DNA from: JBMOLK01 sp049325575
Lineage (GTDB): Bacteria; Bacillota; Clostridia; Acetivibrionales; Acetivibrionaceae
Length of the DNA: 29,312 bases
NCBI GenBank assembly: GCA_049325575.1
Contig: JBMOLK010000334.1
Coordinates: 1-29,312 of the forward strand
Direction of reading: 5' to 3'
Each line of letters opens with the position of its first letter. Positions within the stretch are counted from its first letter, which is position 1. A model generated the notes under the pieces. It did not search any database and was not told the DNA's origin. It saw nothing but the letters and a program-made list of their open reading frames with translations. This document shows positions 23,778 through 29,312 of this stretch, piece by piece. The position numbers and the translations under genes are program-made.

Positions 23778-24800
23778 GTGATAGATAAAATAAACGGACT
23801 TATATTGCCTTTAAATTATCAGCCGAGCTTGTCAGTAAGAGACACGGAAACTGCAATAAAGATGATAAAAGACTATTTTGAAACGGAGCTGGCCAAGCAA
23901 TTAAATTTAAGCAGGGTTTCGGCGCCTCTTTTTGTAAAGCCTGAAACAGGTATGAACGACAATTTAAATGGTGTGGAGAGGCCTGTAGCTTTTGATGTAA
24001 AGTCCATAGGGGGAGATACGGTTGAGGTTGTGCACTCCCTTGCGAAGTGGAAGCGTATGGCTTTGGGCAGATACGGTTTTAAGGTGGGAGAAGGCTTGTA
24101 TACAGATATGAACGCCATACGAAGAGATGAAGATGTGGACAACCTTCACTCCATTTATGTAGACCAGTGGGATTGGGAGTTTGTGATCAATAAACAGGAC
24201 AGAACGGTTGAGACCTTAAAGAATATAGTAAGAAAGATATTTACAGCATTACAGAAGACAGAAGACCAGGTTTGCGAGGTATATCCACAGATACCCAGGA
24301 TTCTTCCGGAGGATATACACTTCATTAGCACGCAGGAATTGGAAGACATGTATCCGACTCTTTCACCAAAAGAAAGAGAGGATATGATTTCAAAAGAGAA
24401 GAAGGCTGTGTTTATAATGCAAATCGGCGGCCTCCTGAAGTCGGGCATTAAGCATGATGGAAGGGCACCTGACTATGATGACTGGACTCTAAATGGTGAT
24501 ATAATATTATGGTATCCGCTCCTTGACAGAGCTTTCGAAATATCTTCCATGGGTATAAGGGTGGATGAAGATTCCTTGGTAAGTCAGCTAAAGGAAGCAG
24601 GGTGTGAAGATAGAAAACGCCTTAAATTCCATAAGGATTTATTGGAAGGAAGACTTCCTTATACTGTCGGCGGCGGCATAGGCCAGTCAAGGCTTTGCAT
24701 GTACTTTTTAAAGAAAGCTCATATAGGTGAAGTACAGGCTTCAATATGGCCGGATTCCATGATTGATACCTGTGATAATGCAAATATTAAGTTATTATAA
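23778..24800 (+). CDS. asnA: aspartate--ammonia ligase (ammonia-dependent asparagine synthetase)
   Basis: Makes asparagine from aspartate, ATP and ammonia in the cytoplasm. The 340 residues match AsnA length and its class-II-synthetase-like fold, with SAPLFVKPETGMNDNLNGVERPV (in parts, ~48-70), VHSLAKWKR (~85-93), DEDVDNLHSIYVDQWDWE (in parts) and the C-terminal GGGIGQSRLCM. The start is GTG at 23778 with GGGGGA 7 bases upstream. asnS follows 79 bp later from its own promoter, so supply and use of asparagine sit together. Confidence 0.96.
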   Translation: MIDKINGLILPLNYQPSLSVRDTETAIKMIKDYFETELAKQLNLSRVSAPLFVKPETGMNDNLNGVERPVAFDVKSIGGDTVEVVHSLAKWKRMALGRYGFKVGEGLYTDMNAIRRDEDVDNLHSIYVDQWDWEFVINKQDRTVETLKNIVRKIFTALQKTEDQVCEVYPQIPRILPEDIHFISTQELEDMYPTLSPKEREDMISKEKKAVFIMQIGGLLKSGIKHDGRAPDYDDWTLNGDIILWYPLLDRAFEISSMGIRVDEDSLVSQLKEAGCEDRKRLKFHKDLLEGRLPYTVGGGIGQSRLCMYFLKKAHIGEVQASIWPDSMIDTCDNANIKLL

Positions 24801-24814
24801 TTAATTAGATAGAA

Positions 24815-24843
24815 TTGTAAGTTTAAATGCATACTAATATAAA
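24815..24843 (+). promoter_or_regulatory. sigma-A promoter of asnS
   Basis: TTGTAA (24815-24820), 17-base spacer, TATAAA (24838-24843). The start would be ~30 bases before asnS, so asnS can be made independently of asnA. Confidence 0.55.
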
Positions 24844-24879
24844 AGTAAACTATAAAAATATCAATTAACAAAGGGGTTA

Positions 24880-26283
24880 ATGGATAAAATGAAAACAACT
24901 GTTATAAAAAGCCTTTATAGAGAAACCGATGATTATTTGAACAAGGAAATTGTAGTTGCGGGCTGGGTAAGAACTATAAGAGATTCAAAGACCTTCGGTT
25001 TTATTGAAATCAATGACGGATCCTTCTTTAAAACCCTTCAGGTGGTATTTGAAGAACAGAATATAACCAATTTCAAGGAAGTAACCAAAATACCTGTTGG
25101 CTCATCAATTGTGGTATACGGTCAGCTTGTTGAGACTCCAAATGCCAAGCAGCCTTTTGAGATTAAAGCCAGCAAGATAGAAATAGAAGGTTTGTCTACG
25201 TCTGATTATCCTCTTCAAAAGAAAAGACATTCCTTTGAGTTTCTAAGAACCATTGCACATTTAAGACCCAGGACAAATGCATTTTCTGCGGTATTCAGGG
25301 TCAGGTCTCTTGCAGCATATGCCATACACAAGTTCTTTCAGGAAAGAGGTTTTGTGTATGTTCACACTCCTATTATAACCGGCAGTGATGCTGAAGGTGC
25401 CGGAAAGATGTTCAGAGTTACTACCCTTGATCTAAATGCACTTCCCAAAACGAAAGATGGAAAGATAGACTTTTCAGAAGACTTTTTCAGCAGGGAAACA
25501 AATCTTACAGTTAGCGGACAGCTGGAAGGCGAAACATATTGTATGGCCTTTAGGAACATATACACCTTTGGTCCGACCTTTAGGGCAGAGAATTCTAATA
25601 CCGCAAGACATGCGGCAGAATTCTGGATGGTAGAGCCGGAGATTGCGTTTGCCGATCTTAATGATGATATGGAGCTTGCTGAAGACATGCTCAAATATAT
25701 AATAAACTACTGCATGGAAAATGCTCCGGAAGAAATGGAGTTTTTCAACAGCTTTGTAGATAATACTCTTTTCGATAGACTAAAAAACATAGTTAATTCC
25801 AAGTTTGCCCATGTAACATATACCGAAGCCATAGAGCTGCTAAAGAAAGAGAAGGATAAATTTGAGTATCCTGTTGAATGGGGATCTGATCTTCAGACAG
25901 AGCATGAAAGATTCCTTACGGAACAGATCTTTAAAAAGCCTGTATTTGTAACTGACTATCCCAAAGATATAAAAGCATTTTACATGAGAATGAATGACGA
26001 TAATAAAACCGTTGCAGCGATGGATCTTCTCGTGCCCGGTGTCGGAGAAATCATTGGAGGAAGCCAGAGGGAAGAGAGAATTGACCTTTTGGAAAAAAGA
26101 ATGGAAGAGATGGGACTTAACAAGGAAGAGTATTGGTGGTACCTGGATCTTAGAAAATATGGTGGTACCAAGCATGCTGGATTTGGCCTGGGTTTTGAAA
26201 GAGCTATAATGTATATTACAGGTATGAGCAATATAAGAGACGTAATTTCATTCCCAAGGACTGTACATTCAGCAGAATTTTAA
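24880..26283 (+). CDS. asnS: asparaginyl-tRNA synthetase
   Basis: Class IIb aminoacyl-tRNA synthetase that charges tRNA-Asn. The 467 residues hold an N-terminal OB-fold anticodon-binding domain (~20-105), then the catalytic domain with motif 2 (FRAENSNTARHAAEFWMVEPE in parts) and motif 3 (GFGLGFERAIMYITG). Length is normal. GGGG lies 3 bases before the ATG at 24880 and 12 before an in-frame ATG at 24889; either may be used. With asnA just upstream, the cell makes free Asn and charges it directly. Confidence 0.96.
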   Translation: MDKMKTTVIKSLYRETDDYLNKEIVVAGWVRTIRDSKTFGFIEINDGSFFKTLQVVFEEQNITNFKEVTKIPVGSSIVVYGQLVETPNAKQPFEIKASKIEIEGLSTSDYPLQKKRHSFEFLRTIAHLRPRTNAFSAVFRVRSLAAYAIHKFFQERGFVYVHTPIITGSDAEGAGKMFRVTTLDLNALPKTKDGKIDFSEDFFSRETNLTVSGQLEGETYCMAFRNIYTFGPTFRAENSNTARHAAEFWMVEPEIAFADLNDDMELAEDMLKYIINYCMENAPEEMEFFNSFVDNTLFDRLKNIVNSKFAHVTYTEAIELLKKEKDKFEYPVEWGSDLQTEHERFLTEQIFKKPVFVTDYPKDIKAFYMRMNDDNKTVAAMDLLVPGVGEIIGGSQREERIDLLEKRMEEMGLNKEEYWWYLDLRKYGGTKHAGFGLGFERAIMYITGMSNIRDVISFPRTVHSAEF

Positions 26284-26316
26284 ATATTATAAAGGGAATA
26301 AATAAATGCTTCAGAA

Positions 26317-26349
26317 GGGGACAGGATAAAGCATATCCTGCCTCTTTTT
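26317..26349 (+). terminator. Rho-independent terminator of asnS
   Basis: CAGGAT/ATCCTG core stem around AAAGCAT, extended outward past one mismatch by GGG/CTC-type pairs, then five T. It lies 34 bases after the asnS stop. Confidence 0.75.
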
Positions 26350-26411
26350 ATTTGGGGCTATGCTCCTAAGTTTATGGTTTTAAGTCCTATTATTTAGGTA
26401 CAGACGGTTCA

Positions 26412-26440
26412 TTGTTAAGGTTTGTTGATTGTTATATGAT
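26412..26440 (+). promoter_or_regulatory. putative promoter of the two Crp-type genes
   Basis: TTGTTA (26412-26417), 17-base spacer, TATGAT (26435-26440). The start would be ~70 bases before the first gene. TAGGGG-type hexamers recur three times between promoter and gene; one is the ribosome binding site. Confidence 0.5.
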
Positions 26441-26518
26441 TAAAGTAGGGGTAACAATAGCTATTTTAGGGGTTTTCAGATGTTTTTAAGAGGTCTGGCA
26501 ATAGGGGGTAAATATTAA

Positions 26519-27094
26519 ATGGAGAGAATAGTTGAATTTAAGAAGGGCTGTTATATATACATGATAAATTCACTTTCCTTAAAATGCTACATACTAAAAA
26601 AGGGACAGGTCGTATTAAAAAGCAGGGAGCTCGGAAGGATATGGGTTCAGGAGGGAGCCTTGTTTGGCCTTTCAGGCATGATTAGCGGAGAAAGACACAG
26701 GGAGTCTGCTTATGCCCAAACAAACTGCCAGGTTGTAGAACTTGACAGAGAAAGCATAAAAAACTACATCCTTGAGAATAAAGAGTTCCGTGAAGCTGGT
26801 TTTTCACATCTGGTAGAATATTTAAAGATGGCAAACAGAAAGATTGAGGCTAAAAGCATTCATTCAGATGACAATATTGCACAAAAGATATATGACGCTT
26901 TTTTATACTACTATTCGGATAATAAAATTAATAAGGCCTACGAGCTTTTTGAGAGGCTTGAGAAGAATTATAAAAACACTTCCTATTACAAGAAGGCTCT
27001 GATTTATTTAAATGAGTTTAAGTGTGAAGAACAAAGAGAATCATCACGTACTCATACAATGTATTTAATTGATGCCTTATTAAGAAGCAGTTAA
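26519..27094 (+). CDS. degenerate cyclic-nucleotide-binding-like protein with TPR-like tail
   Basis: A 191-residue soluble protein. Residues ~1-85 resemble a Crp/Fnr cNMP-binding beta-roll (YILKKGQVVLKSR, then EGALFGLSGMISGE, a degenerate phosphate-binding cassette), followed by a helix. Instead of the usual winged helix, residues ~110-180 look like TPR-type helices (NKINKAYELFERLEKNYKNT...YYKKALIYLNE). It therefore probably senses or binds a partner rather than DNA. AGGGGG precedes the ATG by ~9 bases. It is the first gene of a pair with a full Crp-type protein 27 bp downstream; both may act together. Family level only. Confidence 0.75.
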   Translation: MERIVEFKKGCYIYMINSLSLKCYILKKGQVVLKSRELGRIWVQEGALFGLSGMISGERHRESAYAQTNCQVVELDRESIKNYILENKEFREAGFSHLVEYLKMANRKIEAKSIHSDDNIAQKIYDAFLYYYSDNKINKAYELFERLEKNYKNTSYYKKALIYLNEFKCEEQRESSRTHTMYLIDALLRSS

Positions 27095-27121
27095 TACAGG
27101 CTTGATATGGAGGGGAAGTAT

Positions 27122-27733
27122 ATGGAGTCTGTTTTAAATTCCAGGAGCCTTTTTGATAAATACGGTGTCGCTTACAGGGAAGAAGATATTATCTTTTTTG
27201 AGGGTGACTACGGAGAAGACTTCTATGTTGTACATTATGGCACTATAAAGGTTGTAAAGTTTATAAATGGCAGTATGTGTACAATAAGAATAATGAGAAA
27301 AGGCGAGATGTTTGGAGAGTTTGCCCCCTACTGCGGAAACATAAGAACTGCAACGGTTATAGCACAAAGTGATGTGGGACTTATCAGGATCAATAATAAA
27401 AATATGTATAATATAATTAACAGTAATACAGGGTTTGCATGGAGCTTCTTAAAGATACTTTCGGGTAAACTGGAATACTCTTTTGAGCTTCTTGGCATTA
27501 TGCACCTTCACTCATTAAATAAGAAGCTCTATAAGTTTCTTTCATTCATAATAAACAAGTGTAAGGCGGAGGTTGATGTTAACGAGCTTCCGGTTTTGAT
27601 AAACGAGCCGAAGGATGAGGTAGAGAAGGTCATTAAAAGCTGGGACAGGATGAATCTTGTAAAGGTGGTAAACGATAATATTGTTTCCATTAACGATATA
27701 ATATTGAGAAATTATGTTGAAAGCAGGCCCTAG
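27122..27733 (+). CDS. Crp/Fnr-family transcriptional regulator
   Basis: A 203-residue regulator. The cNMP-binding-like domain (~1-115) has FFEGDYGEDFYVVHYGTIKV and MRKGEMFGEFAPYCGNIRTATVIA (in parts), but the Arg-Ser/Thr cassette of true cAMP-binding Crp is not clear, so the effector is unknown. A long helix (~115-150) leads to a C-terminal winged-helix-like region (~155-200; ELPVLINEPKDEVEKVIKSWDRMNLVKV in parts). ATGs at 27107 and 27122 are in frame; GGAGGGG sits inside the first option and 6-7 bases before the second, so 27122 is chosen. Likely co-transcribed with the upstream CNB-TPR gene. Confidence 0.82.
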   Translation: MESVLNSRSLFDKYGVAYREEDIIFFEGDYGEDFYVVHYGTIKVVKFINGSMCTIRIMRKGEMFGEFAPYCGNIRTATVIAQSDVGLIRINNKNMYNIINSNTGFAWSFLKILSGKLEYSFELLGIMHLHSLNKKLYKFLSFIINKCKAEVDVNELPVLINEPKDEVEKVIKSWDRMNLVKVVNDNIVSINDIILRNYVESRP

Positions 27734-27756
27734 GTGATATCTGGGGCTTTATTTTT
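27727..27756 (+). terminator. Rho-independent terminator of the Crp-type pair
   Basis: GCCCTAG (27727-27733) pairs with CTGGGGC (27741-27747, one wobble) around a 7-base loop, then TTTATTTTT. The stem starts inside the last codons, so the stop codon is part of the hairpin. Confidence 0.75.
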
Positions 27757-27789
27757 GTGGATTTGAGTCAAGTTTATGTAAAATAGGAC

Positions 27790-27818
27790 TTGGTTAGTAT
27801 GGGAAAATGTAGTATACT
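27790..27818 (+). promoter_or_regulatory. putative orphan promoter
   Basis: TTGGTT (27790-27795), 17-base spacer, TATACT (27813-27818). No gene follows before the hairpin at 27939, hence the small-RNA candidate. Confidence 0.45.
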
Positions 27819-27824
27819 TTATAA

Positions 27825-27976
27825 CAGTATGTGTTTAAATATTGTTTGTACTTATTGGTAATCGGCAAGTCGTAAGTTTTCTTTCTGTAGTTAGTTTGAC
27901 AGCTTGAGTTTTAGGCAGTCTATTATTTGGAACAGAGGGCACTTGATTTGTTTTGATATAAATCAAGTGCTTATTT
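27825..27976 (+). ncRNA. candidate small RNA
   Basis: A ~150-base interval between an apparent sigma-A promoter and a perfect 11-base hairpin, GCACTTGATTT (27939-27949) / AAATCAAGTGC (27960-27970), followed by TTATTT. The only ATG-started frame inside is ten codons long and lacks a ribosome binding site. The hairpin tail is weaker than a standard terminator. No known RNA family was recognised. Confidence 0.3.
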
Positions 27977-28260
27977 AAATACGTATGTCTAGCGAAGCTG
28001 TGCTGCATTCCAGATTCAGTAAATGCCCATCCGTTCATATATTATGAGTATTTCAACAAGGAGATAGTGCCGATTATTTTAGGGCTAGGTCTTTAATCCT
28101 TACATTGGAAGGTTTATACCAGAGGATAGTTATTGAGGTGAAGATGGTGTAAATCATTACACTTATGTAGATATTAGTGAAACTATTGCCCAAATAAGGT
28201 TTTATTGATTTGGAGATACGTGGGACAAAGAAGGCTGTAATATTGATAAAATAATAGGAA
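27977..28260. other. AT-rich region without a recognised gene
   Basis: No credible coding frame, RNA or repeat is seen on either strand. Two good ribosome-binding-like sequences (AAGGAG near 28059, GAGGTG near 28136) are not followed by long frames, which could mean eroded genes. Confidence 0.3.
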
Positions 28261-28563
28261 TTGAAGGCTATAATTGATGTTAAAGAGGTAAATATCTATG
28301 ATCAAAATGAAGACCTTTATAAGTCTATAGGCAGAACAAGATATTGTCTTATATTTTTTATAACTATAATATTTATAACAGGTTTTAATAATTATGTTGA
28401 AAGAATAATCCTCAAAGATTTAAAACCAGACGAAGTAATCAAGAATTCGATAAATAAAGAAATTAATCAATTTATAGATAATAATCTATTATCTGGGGAT
28501 TTATCTAAGGAGGTTGCAGAAAGCGCAAAAGAGTATTTAAATTTGACCAGAGCATCTCTTTGA
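28261..28563 (+). CDS. small single-span membrane protein, unknown
   Basis: A 100-residue frame, not recognised. A basic N-terminal stretch precedes one membrane segment (~29-44), then a charged, helical tail (~50-100; DLKPDEVIKNSINKEINQ in parts) probably on the outside. An in-frame stop at 28252 sits just upstream, and the only start is TTG at 28261 with a poor AGGA one base away, so the true 5' end may be lost or the gene may be decayed. It overlaps the next frame by 4 bp (TTGA), the pattern of a coupled pair. Confidence 0.5.
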   Translation: MKAIIDVKEVNIYDQNEDLYKSIGRTRYCLIFFITIIFITGFNNYVERIILKDLKPDEVIKNSINKEINQFIDNNLLSGDLSKEVAESAKEYLNLTRASL

Positions 28564-28946
28564 AAGTGGAAAAATACAGAAGTATTGTGTTGTTTTCTTT
28601 ATTTTTAACTACAATAAAACCCCTTATATATGCCATGTTTTTTTTGATAACTATTATTATCATTTATAAAAGAACTATGCTTTATATGTATTTAGGCAAA
28701 TTGCTTATTTTACCTCTTTTAACAGGCATGAGTGGTTTAAGTGAAGAACTATTGATTATATTTTCTATGCGGTATCCCATCATTTCAAGTCAACGAGTAT
28801 ACATTAATAGTTTCGTTGAAAAGCTAAGTTTATTTAATTATACTCTTTTGCTGTTGAATATTTCTATGATCTGTATAGGATTATTAGTACTAATTGTAGA
28901 AAAAGCAAGCAGGAAAAAGAAAAGTTCGCAGATAGAGAAATATTAA
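28560..28946 (+). CDS. small multi-span membrane protein, unknown
   Basis: A 128-residue frame with about three membrane segments (~9-36, perhaps ~40-56, and ~92-113) and a basic C-terminal tail (SRKKKSSQ). Not recognised. The start is TTG at 28560, overlapping the preceding stop, or GTG at 28566; neither has a good ribosome binding site, so translation would depend on coupling to the upstream frame. The two frames could also be halves of one ~230-residue gene split by a frameshift. Composition is more AT-rich than the conserved genes of the window. Confidence 0.5.
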   Translation: MKVEKYRSIVLFSLFLTTIKPLIYAMFFLITIIIIYKRTMLYMYLGKLLILPLLTGMSGLSEELLIIFSMRYPIISSQRVYINSFVEKLSLFNYTLLLLNISMICIGLLVLIVEKASRKKKSSQIEKY

Positions 28947-29312
28947 CAAACGTTACATGGAGATGTATCATGCAAAAAAGCTGAGTAATGGATTGAAAAA
29001 AGCGTGATTTAGACAGGTTAATATGATACCACTCTGTACTTCTACAGGGGTATTATATCATATGGCTCTTTGCCGAATACCTGATTACTGTGATATATTG
29101 CGTTATCTTGTTCTTTTTTGGTATTCATTGGACAGAAAATTATGACTTTCTTATGCAGACAAATCCTGATGGCCGAGTATATAAGTATTGATATAGTCAA
29201 TTTTATAACATATTTATCATATACAGATGTTTTGAAGAATGTAATGATTATGCTTAACTGTCCAAAGCGCAAAGAACTAATCCCCAAGAAATGGCTATTT
29301 AACAGTACGTCT
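28947..29312. other. 3' end region without a recognised gene
   Basis: No convincing coding sequence. ATATGATA (29021-29028) is complementary to TATCATAT (29056-29063) with further GATACC/GGTAT pairing nearby, a possible hairpin. A 27-codon frame begins at 29062 after AGGGG, but nothing supports it. The region runs off the window end. Confidence 0.35.

Noticed and set aside
27835..28038. 67-codon minus-strand frame after the Crp pair
   Set aside because: No ribosome binding site, no recognisable motif, and it covers the hairpin at 27939-27970.
29042..29287. 81-codon minus-strand frame at the window end
   Set aside because: No upstream site or motif; mixed composition and no partner gene. Left as non-coding.

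Overview
The window looks like chromosome of an AT-rich, anaerobic, endospore-forming Firmicute of the class Clostridia, probably the Ruminiclostridium/Acetivibrio type. The signs are AGGAGG-type ribosome binding sites with frequent GTG/TTG starts, a ytrHI sporulation pair, a rubredoxin-like protein, a BirA-type biotin operator, a lipoteichoic-acid-synthase-like enzyme, an AsnA/AsnRS pair and compact directons separated by Rho-independent hairpins. No rRNA, tRNA, CRISPR array, insertion sequence or prophage gene was recognised. The genus is an inference.

Layout. 1-1.25 kb (+): SEC-C protein, signal peptidase II (lspA) and a very acidic Cys-rich protein. 1.26-4.4 kb (-): a biotin-regulated operon bioY - thiolase - AMP-forming ligase, with a BirA operator lying on the -35 box. 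4.4-5.9 kb (-): a NapA-type Na+/H+ antiporter with a hairpin-rich leader and its own terminator. 6.2-7.6 kb (+): an APC amino-acid permease. 7.66-10.45 kb (+): a membrane sensor kinase with a CheA-type core but no CheW domain. 10.46-12.5 kb (-): an LtaS-like phosphoglycerol transferase preceded by a long structured leader. 12.8-13.15 kb (+): a rubredoxin-like protein with terminator. 13.16-14.97 kb (-): Na+/Pi cotransporter and HAD hydrolase. 15.05-15.87 kb (+): ytrH-ytrI. 15.96-16.46 kb (-): a sulfite-oxidase-fold-like exported protein. 16.6-20.2 kb (+): a three-gene, probably metal-responsive operon (CobW/COG0523 GTPase with a His/Cys-rich loop, a GTPase-permease fusion, a TIGR03943/YcgQ-like protein) behind a strong promoter with a Fur/Zur-superfamily-like 7-1-7 palindrome at the transcription start. 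20.3-22.75 kb (-): a 7TM-PAS-HisKA_3 kinase and NarL-type regulator. 22.9-23.6 kb (-): a lipoprotein cyclophilin. 23.7-26.35 kb (+): asnA and asnS, each with its own promoter. 26.4-27.76 kb (+): two Crp/Fnr-type sensor proteins. 27.76-29.3 kb: sparsely coding AT-rich DNA with a possible small RNA and two small overlapping membrane-protein genes.

The strongest candidates for something undescribed are the metal-type operon at 16.6-20.2 kb, with its GTPase fused to a permease and its own operator; the biotin operon, whose thiolase and ligase both have altered catalytic positions; and the structured leader of the LtaS-like gene.
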